The notes below the pieces were generated by a model, which saw nothing but the letters and a program-made list of their open reading frames with translations, searched no databases and was not told the origin of the DNA. The position numbers and the translations under genes were made by a program. From Martelella mediterranea (GTDB lineage Bacteria > Pseudomonadota > Alphaproteobacteria > Rhizobiales > Rhizobiaceae), in assembly GCA_003001975.1 (NCBI GenBank), contig PVUG01000015.1:1-64000 (forward strand): 64,000 nt of DNA, written 5' to 3'. Positions 26,255 through 35,311 of this stretch are shown in pieces; position 1 is the stretch's first letter; the number at the start of each line of letters is the position of its first letter.

Positions 26255-27250
26255 ATGACGGATATAGCCAATTCAACGGAACGTGAAAGTTTCGGCTCAC
26301 GCCTTTCCGCGCTGGTGCGCGAACCGCTGGCGCTGGCGCTGGTTGCCATCGTTCTGCTGCTGATCATCGGCGAACTGGTGTCCCCGGGCTTTGCGCGCGG
26401 CGACCAGATCATCCGGCTTTTGACCGTTGCAGCCCTTCTGGGCATCGCCGCGGCGGGCCAGAACCTTGTGGTTATGGCGGGCGGTGAAGGCATCGACCTT
26501 TCAATCGGCGCGATGATTTCCTTCGGCGCCATCATTGCCGGCAATGTGATGAACGGCAGCGATGCCGCCATTCCGCTGGCCTTCATCGCCGCCTGCTCGG
26601 CAACCTTTCTCGTCGGCCTCGTCAATGGTCTGGGCGTGACGGTGATCAGAATCCCGCCGCTTGTCATGACGCTCGGCATGATGTCGGTCATCCAGGGCGG
26701 GCTGGTCGTGTTCTCGCGCGGCATCCCCTCGGGCAATGCTGCGCCGGCACTGATGAACTTCATCAACCAGCCGGTTATTTTCGGCATTCCCGGCATTCTG
26801 TTCGTCTGGGCGTTTCTGGCTGCTATTCTGGTTTTCATGCTGCGCGCCACTTCCTTTGGTTTCGCCATCTATGCGATCGGCTCGAACCCCGGCGCCGCAC
26901 GGCTTGTGGGTATCAAGGTTCGTCTCATCCGCACCATCGTGTTCGGTCTTTCCGGCGCGCTTGCGGGTCTGGCCGGCGTTTTCGTCATCGGCTACACCGG
27001 CAATTCCTTCATCAGCGTCGGTGACCAGTACATGCTGCCCTCGATTATCGCGGTCGTCATCGGCGGAACCTCGCTTGCCGGTGGCACCGGCGGCTATATG
27101 GGCACGGTGGCCGGCGCTATCGCACTGATCCTGCTGCAGAGCGTTTTGACCACGCTGCACCTTGAATACTGGGGAAGACAGTTGATTTTCGGTGGTACTC
27201 TTCTGCTTCTGCTGCTGTTTTACGGGCGTCAGAAAAGTGCACGGATCTAG
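26255..27250 (+). CDS. Sugar ABC transporter permease 2 (RbsC-like)
   Basis: A 331-residue membrane protein of the same family. Motifs: AGQNLVVMAGGEGIDLSIGAMISFGAI, VNGLGVTVIRIPPLVMTLGMMSVIQGG, YAIGSNPGAARLVGIKV and VVIGGTSLAGGTGGYMGT. It follows permease 1 by 12 bp and has a strong AGGGAGGAG ribosome site. The two permeases differ enough to be distinct subunits. The LacI gene starts five bases after its stop. Confidence 0.93.
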   Translation: MTDIANSTERESFGSRLSALVREPLALALVAIVLLLIIGELVSPGFARGDQIIRLLTVAALLGIAAAGQNLVVMAGGEGIDLSIGAMISFGAIIAGNVMNGSDAAIPLAFIAACSATFLVGLVNGLGVTVIRIPPLVMTLGMMSVIQGGLVVFSRGIPSGNAAPALMNFINQPVIFGIPGILFVWAFLAAILVFMLRATSFGFAIYAIGSNPGAARLVGIKVRLIRTIVFGLSGALAGLAGVFVIGYTGNSFISVGDQYMLPSIIAVVIGGTSLAGGTGGYMGTVAGAIALILLQSVLTTLHLEYWGRQLIFGGTLLLLLLFYGRQKSARI

Positions 27251-27255
27251 AGGAT

Positions 27256-28302
27256 ATGTCTCACCAGCCCAATATTCGCGATGTGGCAAAGGTGGCGGGC
27301 GTTTCGACCGCCACCGTATCGCGTACGCTCAAACGGCCTGAAAAGGTCCGGGAGGAAACCCGGCTCAAGGTCATGAAGGCCGTGGAGGAAACGGGCTTTG
27401 TTCCCAACGACCTCGCCCGGATGTTTCGCACGCGCGAAAGCCGCACGGTCATTCTGCTTGTCCGCGATATCTCGAACCCCTTCTATCTCGATATCTACAA
27501 GGGCGTTGAGGAAGAGGCGTTTGCCGCCGGATACAAGGTGCTGATGGGCGATGCCCGCGATGATGACGAACGCATCACGCATTACGTCGATGCGGTGCGG
27601 GAGGGGCATGCCGACGGGCTTATCCTGATGGTCGGTCACTTTCCGAAGGAAATGCTGGTCTGCCCGGAAAAGCTGCCGCCCATGGTGGTGGCGCTGGAAC
27701 AGATCGAACACCTCGAACTGCCGACCGTGCGGGTCGACAATGTTGCCGCCGCCAGAGAGGCTGTCAGCTATCTCATTGACCAGGGGCATCGCCGCATTGT
27801 TCACCTGACCGGTCCTCTGGATGAGTATCTGGGCCAGGCCCGTCTTGAAGGCTATCGCCAGGCTTTGACGCAGGCAAAACTGCCTGTCGATGAAGCGCTC
27901 ATCCTGCCCGGCGATTTCAGCCTGAATTGCGGTTATCAGCAAATGATGAAACTGCAGGAGAGCGGTGCCTCCTTCAGCGCGGTTTTCGCCTCCAGCGATC
28001 AGATGGCAATCGGTGCCGCCGGCGCGTTGCGGGAGAAGGGGTTGAATATCCCCGGCGACGTATCGCTTGTCGGTTTCGATGACACGCTGATCGCATCGGT
28101 CTTCTATCCGCCGCTGACCACGGTTTTCCAGCCGCGCCGCGAAATCGGCCGTGCAGCCATGGCGCTGATGGTCGAAACGCTGCAGTCGGCCGGTGATGGC
28201 AGTGACCTGCCTTCCGACCGGCTTTTTCCGACACAAATTACCGTTCGCAGTTCCGTCGTTTCCAGTAATGGCGGCACAAGAATGTCATTAGGAGTGAACT
28301 GA
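27256..28302 (+). CDS. LacI-family transcriptional regulator encoded inside its operon
   Basis: A 348-residue LacI protein: HTH NIRDVAKVAGVSTATVSRTLKRPEKV (6-30), hinge VPNDLARMFRTRESRTV, then the sensor domain with RDISNPFYLDIYKGVEEEA and GDVSLVGFDDTLIASVFYPPLTTVFQP. It is preceded by AGAGGAT and lies between transport and enzyme genes. It is the best candidate to bind the AACCGGTT operators at 22591-22675, giving negative autoregulation. The effector is probably the imported sugar or its first metabolite. Confidence 0.92.
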   Translation: MSHQPNIRDVAKVAGVSTATVSRTLKRPEKVREETRLKVMKAVEETGFVPNDLARMFRTRESRTVILLVRDISNPFYLDIYKGVEEEAFAAGYKVLMGDARDDDERITHYVDAVREGHADGLILMVGHFPKEMLVCPEKLPPMVVALEQIEHLELPTVRVDNVAAAREAVSYLIDQGHRRIVHLTGPLDEYLGQARLEGYRQALTQAKLPVDEALILPGDFSLNCGYQQMMKLQESGASFSAVFASSDQMAIGAAGALREKGLNIPGDVSLVGFDDTLIASVFYPPLTTVFQPRREIGRAAMALMVETLQSAGDGSDLPSDRLFPTQITVRSSVVSSNGGTRMSLGVN

Positions 28303-28303
28303 T

Positions 28304-29356
28304 ATGAAAACGCTGAAAGGTCCCGGTCTTTTTCTGGCGCAGTTTGTGGGAGACAAGCCGCCGTTCAATGATCTGTTTTCGATTGCACGATGGGCAGCCG
28401 ACCTTGGCTACAAGGGCCTTCAGCTGCCGACGACGGCGGATCTGTTCGATCTGGAAAAAGCCGCCGCATCGAAAGACTATTGTGACGATATCATCGGTAA
28501 ACTGGCGGAAATCGGCGTCGAGATCACCGAATTATCGACCCATATCCAGGGCCAGCTCGTTGCCGTTCACCCGGCCTATGATGCGCTGTTCGACAATTTC
28601 GCCCCGGCTGCTGTCCACGGCAACCCCAAGGCCCGTCAGGAATGGGCCGTCAACCAGATGGAACTGGCGGCGAAGGCCTCGCGCAATTTCGGTCTGGATA
28701 CCCATGCAACCTTTTCCGGCGCGCTGGCCTGGCCCTATTTCTATCCGTGGCCGCAGCGCCCTTCCGGTCTCGTGGAAGAAGCCTTCGGTGAGCTTGCCAA
28801 GCGCTGGAAGCCGATCCTCGATGTCTTCGATCAGCAAGGCGTCGATGTCGCCTATGAGCTGCATCCGGGCGAAGACCTGCATGACGGCGTGACCTTCGAG
28901 CGTTTCCTCGAGGGCGTCGGCAATCATCAGCGCGCGAACATTCTCTACGACCCGTCGCATTTCGTGCTGCAGGCGCTCGATTATCTCGCCTTCATCGATA
29001 TCTATCACGAGCGTATCCGCGCCTTCCACGTCAAGGATGCCGAGCTTCAGCTTTCCGGCCGTTCCGGTGTTTACGGCGGCTATCAGTCCTGGGTCGACCG
29101 GCCCGGACGGTTCCGCTCGCTCGGCGATGGCGACGTCAACTTCAAGGCGATTTTCTCGAAGATGGCGCAGTACGACTTTTCCGGCTGGGCAGTTCTCGAA
29201 TGGGAATGCGCGCTGAAGCATCCGGAAGACGGTGCACGCGAGGGAGCGCCCTTTATCCGCGATCACATCATTCACGTAACAGAGCATGCCTTTGACGACT
29301 TCGCCGCCAGCGGAACTGACGCAGCCGCCAATCGCCGATTGCTCGGTCTCGACTGA
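28304..29356 (+). CDS. TIM-barrel sugar isomerase/epimerase-family protein (cytosolic)
   Basis: A 350-residue AP-endonuclease-2 type TIM barrel. The usual metal ligands can be followed: Glu in VAYELHPGEDLHDG, Asp/His in ILYDPSHFVLQ, His in AFHVKDAEL and Glu in WAVLEWECALKHPEDG. Members isomerise or epimerise sugars, or act as inosose dehydratases and keto-sugar eliminases. There is no signal peptide. It starts two bases after the LacI stop with AGGAG before it and is followed by a MocA-type dehydrogenase, the usual pair for oxidising and rearranging a sugar or inositol. The substrate is not known. Confidence 0.88.
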   Translation: MKTLKGPGLFLAQFVGDKPPFNDLFSIARWAADLGYKGLQLPTTADLFDLEKAAASKDYCDDIIGKLAEIGVEITELSTHIQGQLVAVHPAYDALFDNFAPAAVHGNPKARQEWAVNQMELAAKASRNFGLDTHATFSGALAWPYFYPWPQRPSGLVEEAFGELAKRWKPILDVFDQQGVDVAYELHPGEDLHDGVTFERFLEGVGNHQRANILYDPSHFVLQALDYLAFIDIYHERIRAFHVKDAELQLSGRSGVYGGYQSWVDRPGRFRSLGDGDVNFKAIFSKMAQYDFSGWAVLEWECALKHPEDGAREGAPFIRDHIIHVTEHAFDDFAASGTDAAANRRLLGLD

Positions 29357-29368
29357 GGAGAAATCGTC

Positions 29369-30517
29369 ATGACATCTGAAGACAAACAGGGCCCGAACCG
29401 GATCCGGCTCGGCATGGTCGGCGGCGGCAAGGGCGCGTTTATCGGTGGCGTTCACCGCATCGCCGCGCGCATCGATGACCGGTTTGCGCTGGTTGCCGGC
29501 GCGCTCGACGCCGACCCGGAAGAAGCCCGTTCCTTTGCCGTTTCCATCGGCATTGCAGCGGACCGCGCCTATGCCGATTACAAGGCGATGTTCGAGGCCG
29601 AGGCAAAGCGCGAAGACGGCATTCAGGCCGTTGCCATCGTCACGCCGAACTTCCTGCACTATCCGGTCGCAAAGGCCGCACTCGAGGCGGGCATCCACGT
29701 CATCTGCGAAAAGCCGATGACGACCTCGCTGGATGATGCAAAGGCGCTTGCCGAACTGGTGAAGACGTCGGGTAAGAACCTGTTTCTGACTCACACCTAT
29801 ACCGGCTATCCGATGGTCCGTCAGGCCCGCGAAATGGTCGCCTCGGGCGCCATTGGCCCGCTGAGGCAGGTGCAGGTGGAATATGCGCAGGACTGGCTGG
29901 CAGCCCCCGAGGAAGACCCGGAAGCCGCCGGCGCCAACTGGCGCAACGATCCGGCCAAGGCCGGGCAGGGCGGCGCAATCGGCGATATCGGCACCCATGC
30001 CTATAATCTCGCCGCCTTCGTCGCCGGCGAGGAGCCGCGCGAACTTCTGGCCGAACTGACGGCGCTGGTGCCCGGCCGCAAGGTCGATGACGATGCCATG
30101 GTGCTGATGCGTTACGCTTCAGGCGCCAAGGGCGCGCTGTGGGCAAGCCAGGTGGTGGCCGGAAACGGCAACAATCTGTCGCTGCGCATCTACGGTGCGA
30201 CCGGCGGGCTGGAATGGTGGCAGGAAAAGCCGGAAGAGCTCTGGTACACGCCGCTTGGCGAACCCCGCCGGCTGCTGCGCCGCAACGGCGTCGAGGCGAC
30301 GGCTTCGGCTGTGGCCGGCAGCCGCATTCCGGCAGCCCATCCCGAAGGCTATCTCGAGGCCTTCGCCAATCTCTACAAGGATGCCGCCGACATTCTGTCG
30401 GGCAGCACCGCTGAATGCCTGGTGCCGGACGCCAATGATGGCGTCAGGGGCCTCAGCTTCATCTCCGCGTGCCTGTCGTCGTCGCAAAAGGGCGGCGTCT
30501 GGGTTGCGCTCGACTAG
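29369..30517 (+). CDS. Gfo/Idh/MocA-family NAD(P)-dependent dehydrogenase
   Basis: A 382-residue oxidoreductase. The Rossmann N-terminus has GMVGGGKGAFIGGVHRIAAR, the second motif AVAIVTPNFLHYPVAKAAL and the catalytic ICEKPMTTS lysine. The C-terminal domain has GGAIGDIGTHAYNLAAFVAG with the His that acts with the Lys. Members oxidise a sugar hydroxyl, often at C3, or an inositol. It follows the TIM-barrel gene by 12 bp and has a GAGGAG ribosome site. I infer that it makes or uses a keto sugar. Confidence 0.92.
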   Translation: MTSEDKQGPNRIRLGMVGGGKGAFIGGVHRIAARIDDRFALVAGALDADPEEARSFAVSIGIAADRAYADYKAMFEAEAKREDGIQAVAIVTPNFLHYPVAKAALEAGIHVICEKPMTTSLDDAKALAELVKTSGKNLFLTHTYTGYPMVRQAREMVASGAIGPLRQVQVEYAQDWLAAPEEDPEAAGANWRNDPAKAGQGGAIGDIGTHAYNLAAFVAGEEPRELLAELTALVPGRKVDDDAMVLMRYASGAKGALWASQVVAGNGNNLSLRIYGATGGLEWWQEKPEELWYTPLGEPRRLLRRNGVEATASAVAGSRIPAAHPEGYLEAFANLYKDAADILSGSTAECLVPDANDGVRGLSFISACLSSSQKGGVWVALD

Positions 30518-30565
30518 ATAGGTCAGCCGTCCAGCGGCGGCTTTCCGGCAAATCCGAAATGTTAT

Positions 30566-30592
30566 CCGGGAGCAGCGGAAAGCTGTTCCCGG
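30566..30592 (+). promoter_or_regulatory. Intercistronic hairpin before the exported isomerase gene
   Basis: 11-bp arms CCGGGAGCAGC / GCTGTTCCCGG (one G-U pair) with a GGAAA loop; flanking AATCCG and CGGATT may extend the stem. It lies in the 155-bp gap between the dehydrogenase and the exported TIM-barrel gene and may set relative expression. There is no T-tract. Confidence 0.55.
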
Positions 30593-30672
30593 AACGGATT
30601 GTCTATGGCGTTTTTCCGGCTGTCGGCGCCATGGATCAGTTGTTGATGGCCTTGATTTGAGTGGAGGACTTC

Positions 30673-31557
30673 ATGAAATTCTCGTTTTCCGGAATGCTTT
30701 GCGCCACGGCCGTGGCGGTTACGGTCGGGCTGGCCGGCGGGCCTGTTCTGGCCGACAGCGGCAGAAGCACGGCCGACCTGCCGGTTGCCGCCCAGATGTA
30801 TTCGCTGCGCAATTTCGGCACGCTCGACGAACAGCTTGCCGCCGTTGAGGCCGCTGGCGTCACCGCTGTCGAAACGTTTGGCAGCACGGATGATCTTTCC
30901 GCCGACGACTACAAGACGGAACTCGATCAGTACAATATCGCGGTCATCTCCCACCACACCTCGCTCGATGCCCTGCGCAGCGGCGATATTCAGTCGATGA
31001 TCGATTTCGAAAAGGCGCTCGGCAACGACACCATCGTCCTGCCCTATATCGCGCCGGATCTCCGCCCGACCGACGAGGCCGGATGGCAGGCGCTCGGCAT
31101 CGAACTGGCGGGTTACGCCAAGGAATTCGCCGCGCAGGACATGCAGTTCGCCTATCACAACCACAATTTCGAAATGGTTGAATATAACGGACGCACCGCG
31201 CTGGAAATCCTGCTGGATGCGGCAGGCCCCGGCGTGAAGCTGGAGCTTGACGTCGCCTGGGCACAGCGTGGCGGGCAGAACCCGGCCGACCTTCTGGAAA
31301 AATTCCAGGGTCGCGTGTTCGCCATCCACGCCAAGGACAATGGCGCCGCCGGCGATCCGAACACCGGGGGCAGCGGTTTCGTTTCCATCGGCGACGGCAC
31401 CATGAACTGGACCGAGGTTCTGCCGGCTGCCGATGCCGCCGGTGTGGAGTGGTACATCATCGAGCATGATAACGCCAAGGACATCGCCACCTCGCTGAAG
31501 ACCAGCGCCACCTACCTGAACGCCCACGTTCCGGCAGACGCTGCACGCCCTGAGTAA
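30673..31557 (+). CDS. Exported TIM-barrel sugar isomerase/epimerase-family protein
   Basis: A 294-residue protein with a clear Sec signal (MKFSFSGMLCATAVAVTVGLAGG, cleaved near VLADS) and a full sugar isomerase/epimerase barrel. Metal ligands are kept: Glu in YHNHNFEM, Asp in LELDVAW, His in AIHAKDN and Glu in YIIEHDNA. The ATG at 30673 is chosen because GGAGG stands before it; a GTG four codons earlier is also possible. An exported member is unusual for a family better known in the cytosol. It could act on a sugar before import, for example epimerising, or splitting a 3-keto-glycoside by elimination. That role is inference. Confidence 0.87.
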   Translation: MKFSFSGMLCATAVAVTVGLAGGPVLADSGRSTADLPVAAQMYSLRNFGTLDEQLAAVEAAGVTAVETFGSTDDLSADDYKTELDQYNIAVISHHTSLDALRSGDIQSMIDFEKALGNDTIVLPYIAPDLRPTDEAGWQALGIELAGYAKEFAAQDMQFAYHNHNFEMVEYNGRTALEILLDAAGPGVKLELDVAWAQRGGQNPADLLEKFQGRVFAIHAKDNGAAGDPNTGGSGFVSIGDGTMNWTEVLPAADAAGVEWYIIEHDNAKDIATSLKTSATYLNAHVPADAARPE

Positions 31558-31679
31558 AATCGGGCGCTAAAGACGACACGGACGTGTCTCTTGTCAGGAG
31601 AATGCGGCGTGGCCGGGCATCGGTTCACGTTGCATTCTCCTGATGTCGTTTGTTGCAGGTTTCGTCTTCGAAACGAAAG

Positions 31680-31698
31680 ATGCCGGAGCGACCGGCAT
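31680..31698 (+). terminator. Terminator of the sugar operon
   Basis: ATGCCGG / CCGGCAT arms with an AGCGA loop, followed by TTT. A longer loop with 10-bp arms AGGAGAATGC / GCATTCTCCT spans 31596-31641 just upstream. Together they end the operon about 120 bp after its last gene. Confidence 0.55.
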
Positions 31699-31798
31699 TT
31701 TGCATTGTGGTGGCCCGGCCTTGCATATCGCCCAAATATGACTATTAAAATCAGGTTAATGTGACGCGCCTGCATGGCTGCAGCCTTCAGGCCTTGGA

Positions 31799-31843
31799 GC
31801 GTCGGGCGAAAAACTGGATACCGGTTTTTCGTTAACCCGACGC
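31799..31843. repeat. Palindromic intergenic element before the AraC gene
   Basis: Outer arms GCGTCGGG / CCCGACGC and inner arms CGAAAAAC / GTTTTTCG. This form is common in rhizobial intergenic regions and resembles the element at 8390-8435 in having AAAA/TTTT inner arms. It lies about 85 bp before the AraC gene. Confidence 0.5.
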
Positions 31844-31928
31844 GACAAGATAAGGAATCCGGGTCATCGGACGATGCCAATGAATCGCCCGATGATCTGG
31901 TGTGGTGAACTCTTGATCGGCGGGGCAG

Positions 31929-32849
31929 GTGCTCCGGGCGAATGGCGAATTTGTCGTGGGCTACCAGCATTCCATGATTTGTCATACCGAAGGCATTCAT
32001 CCGGTCGCGCCGGTCAGGTGGCGGGGTCTCGATGGGCTTGTGAGCGTCTATTGGGATGCCGAGGGCTTTTGCGGGGCGCACGCCTATTATCTTTCGCCGG
32101 ACCCGCGGATCGTCATCTTCTTCAACGATGTCTCGCCACATATCCGCATGTCGAACAGACAGACCGATTTCGGCGCGCATGACCGGCCGATGACGCGCGC
32201 GGTCTATGTGCCCGCCGGCGTGCCGGTGTGGACCAAGTTCACCTCCTGGCACCGGTTTTCGCATCTGGACCTGCATTTGCATGAAGACCGGCTGTTGCGT
32301 TTCCTGATCCCGTCGGTCGGCGCTTCTGCGGCGCGCGCCATCCTGCGCCGTTCGGTCGAAATACAGGATGTCGGCCCGATCGAGGTGCTGGCGCGGATGA
32401 TCGTGGACGAGGTTTCCAACCCGACGCGACACGCCGTTTACGCCGAAAGCCTTGTTGGCAGCGTTGCCACGGCGCTTCTCGATATCCCCGTGGGAGTGGG
32501 CGAGCGTTCGCCCAGCGGCCGGATCACCCAGGCGCAGATGAACCGCCTTCTGTCCGCCTTCGATGCCAGAACCGATCACCGCATGTCGGTGGCCGAAATG
32601 GCCGAGACCATCGGCCTTTCGGAAAGCTGGTTTACCACTGCCTTCCGGCAGACGACGGGCAAGACGCCGCTGCAATGGCAACTGACGCGCCGTATCGAGC
32701 GCGCCCAGTCGCTGCTCACCGAAACGGGGCTCAGCGTGGCATCCGTGGCGGTCCAGCTCGGCTTTTCCGATCAGGCGCATCTGACCAAGGTTTTCCGCCA
32801 GATCACCGGCGAAACGCCGGCCGCCTGGCGGCGCGCGCAGCGCATGTGA
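31929..32849 (+). CDS. AraC-family transcriptional regulator
   Basis: A 306-residue regulator with a poorly conserved N-terminal sensor part and a C-terminal double HTH: DHRMSVAEMAETIGLSESWFTTAFRQTTGKTPLQWQLTRRIERAQSLL, then LSVASVAVQLGFSDQAHLTKVFRQITGETPAAWR. I start it at GTG 31929; GTG 31953 or ATG 31974 are possible, as no strong ribosome site decides. It is convergent with the TonB receptor gene and next to siderophore transport genes. By analogy with siderophore-sensing AraC proteins it may activate that set, but this is inferred from position only. Confidence 0.85.
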   Translation: MLRANGEFVVGYQHSMICHTEGIHPVAPVRWRGLDGLVSVYWDAEGFCGAHAYYLSPDPRIVIFFNDVSPHIRMSNRQTDFGAHDRPMTRAVYVPAGVPVWTKFTSWHRFSHLDLHLHEDRLLRFLIPSVGASAARAILRRSVEIQDVGPIEVLARMIVDEVSNPTRHAVYAESLVGSVATALLDIPVGVGERSPSGRITQAQMNRLLSAFDARTDHRMSVAEMAETIGLSESWFTTAFRQTTGKTPLQWQLTRRIERAQSLLTETGLSVASVAVQLGFSDQAHLTKVFRQITGETPAAWRRAQRM

Positions 32850-32888
32850 ACAGCGCCTGCCCATGCAGACGGGCGCCGGTCTCTTGTC

Positions 32889-35018
32889 TTACCAGGTCTG
32901 GCGCAGTGTTGCGTAGACCGCGCGGCCCGAATTGTACCAGTCGGCGCCATAGCCGCCATAGGCGACATGTTTCTCGTTGAACAGATTGGTGGCATTGAGC
33001 TGGAAGGTGGTGTTTTCGGCCACCTGATAGGTAAAGGCGGCATCGAAGGTGATGTTCGGGTCCGACTTGATGGCGTTGTCCTCGCCGAAATAATACGAGC
33101 TCTGATAGTGCGCGCCGAGTCCGAAGGTCATGTCGCCGCGCTGTCCTTCGCCTTCCAGCGTATAATCGACCCACAGCGAGGCGATATTGTTGGGCACGAA
33201 GGAAAGCTGGTTGCCGACATTGCCGCCGGTCCCGTTCTCGACGATATCCGACATCATGTAGGAATAGGCGGCGGTGAAACTGATATTGTCCATCAGTTCC
33301 GCCTTGGCCTCCAGATCGACGCCGCGAACGCGCGACTTGCCGATGGTTTCCTGCCTGCTGGTGACCGGATTGGTGACCGTGATATTGTCCTTGGTGAGGT
33401 CGTAGACTGCGGCGCTGAACATGGCCGGGAAGGCGAGCGGCGCGTATTTCACGCCGATTTCATACTGCTCGCCGCGTTCCGGCTCGATGCCGAGTGTCGG
33501 CGGGGCGACCGACTGGGCATAGCTGGCATAGGTCGAAACCTCGTCGGTGATCTTGTAGGTCAGCCCGGCGCGCGCGGTGAATTCGCTGTAATCGCCCGTG
33601 GTCGTCGTCGCGCTCAGATTATCGACCTGTTCAAGGTCCAGCCAGTCATTGCGCAGGCCGACGGTGGCGATCAGTTTTTCCGCGAAGGTCAGTTCCTGCT
33701 GCACATAGAGCGAGGTGGTTTTCTGGTCGTTGTCGGTGCTGGCGTAAGGTCCTGCATAGTCCGGCCCGCCGGAATAGACCGGATTGGTCCAGTCGATCCC
33801 CGGGGCGAAATCGTAATAGGCGTCATTCGAGCCGGAATAGTCATTGTATTGCAGGCCCGCCAGCGTGCGGCTGTCGATATTGGCGAACGACGTATCATAC
33901 TGGAAATGCGCGTCGATGACGAAGTCGTTATAGGAACTGGCATTGCCGAAATAATAGCGGTCGGCAATCGTGTTGCCATCATAAACCGGCTCGTAGACAT
34001 AGGCGTAGCCGAAGCCCTTGTCGGTATCGGTGTAGCGCGCCCGCGAACTGAAGGTCAGGCCGGACCCGAAGTCGTGGTCGAACATCCAGGTCACGGTGTT
34101 GCGGGTCACGTCATTGTAGTTGTAGTCCGGCTCGCCGAGAAAGAAGCTGCGGTCGAAATCCGAACCGAGCGGGTGGCCGCCGCCGCCCGGCGTGCCGTCG
34201 GTGTCGAGATAGTCGTAGATGAGCGTCATCGTGGTGGCGTCGGAAGGCCGCCAGGTGATGCCGCCCATGATGAAGGTCTCGTCATCGTTGGAATAGTCGT
34301 ATTCCGCATCGGAATTCTGGAACTTGCCCGTCAGGCGATAGGAGAGAGTGTCGTCGGCGGTGATGTTGTCGCCGAAATCGAAGCCGACCTCGGCATGATC
34401 GAACGAACCGCCGGAGATATAGGCTTCGCCGAAGCGCTCGCGCCGCGGCGTCTTGGAGACGAAATTGACGGTGCCGCCCGGATCGGAAACGCCGTAGACA
34501 GTGGAGTCCGCGCCTTTCAGAACCTCGATCCGCTCAAATGCGAAGGGTTCTTCCCGCACGCCGCCGAAGGGGGAACCGACCGGCAGGCCGTCGCGATAGG
34601 TATAGGCATCGAAGCCGCGGATCTTGTAGTAGTCGAACCGGTCGTCCGAACCATAAAACCCGGTGTTCACGCCTGCGGTGTAATCGAGCACCTATTCGAT
34701 GGTCTGGGCATCGCGCTGCTGGATTTCCTTCGACGTGATCACGGAAACCGAGGCCGGGGTGTCGAGGATTTCCTGCGACAGGCGGCCACCGCCGGAAGAG
34801 CCGAAGGCGACGATGGAATTGGCGTCGTCATCGCCAAAGCCGGCAAGGTCGATATTGACCGGATCGAGCACGGTGGTATCGGCCGGCAGCGTTTCCTGTA
34901 TCTCCTGCGCAAAGGCCGGCAGGGCGTTTGCCGCAAGCGCGGTGCAGCCGAGGAGAACTGCGCTTCTCAATCCGATCGTCGACCGGCGGCCGTGCGTCTT
35001 GTTGTTCGAGTGATCCAT
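32889..35018 (-). pseudogene. TonB-dependent siderophore receptor interrupted by an in-frame amber codon
   Basis: Two halves in the same frame read as one ~709-residue receptor broken by a single TAG at 34692-34694 (AQTIE-stop-VLDYTAG). The first half has a signal peptide (ALPAFAQ near the cleavage point), a short N-terminal extension and the plug start LDTPASVSVITSKEIQQRDAQ. The second half has the plug signature LKGADSTVYGVSDPGGTVNFVSKTP, a 22-strand barrel and the aromatic terminal YATLRQTW. The FhuE/FpvA type of plug suggests a hydroxamate or similar siderophore. GGAAG stands before the ATG at 35018. No frame change is needed, so a single base change could restore it. It is either a recent nonsense mutation, read-through, or a sequence error. 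Confidence 0.85.
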
Positions 35019-35155
35019 CTTTCGCTTCCAGAAAATGACGTCTTGCGGGGTGGCTGCCTGCGGCCGGCGGACCGGATGGTCCGCGCAATCACGTTTGGCG
35101 CGGATTTCTGTCCGTGTTCGTCGGTGACGAAGGCATGTTGAGCCGGTCATTAACT

Positions 35156-35170
35156 TGAATGAAATAATCC
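35156..35170. promoter_or_regulatory. Near-match RirA (iron) box between the receptor and FecB genes
   Basis: TGAATGAAATAATCC fits the TGA-N9-TCA iron box of Rhizobiales at five of six defined positions (last base C instead of A). It lies in the 293-bp divergent region between the receptor (35018) and the binding protein (35312), where iron repression would be expected. A perfect box lies before the efe operon at 48893. Confidence 0.45.
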
Positions 35171-35311
35171 AGTATTGTATTTTTCCGCGGATTTGTAGGA
35201 TTCCCCTGCAAGTTCAGACGGCTGACGACAGGGGCCCGGCGACGCGCTTGACCCCGTCTTATGAACATGACACTGAAAGTCAACTTTGGACCGTCAGTAA
35301 AGAGGTGGCCG

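Noticed and set aside
28532-29998. Minus-strand ORF of 488 codons under the isomerase and MocA genes
   Set aside because: Shadow frame of two clear plus-strand genes; no domain is recognisable.
34692-34694. TAG in the receptor as a pyrrolysine or programmed recoding site
   Set aside because: No pylT/pylS-like gene or recoding structure is seen here, and relatives of this receptor type have Glu or Gln at this point; a nonsense change or error is simpler.
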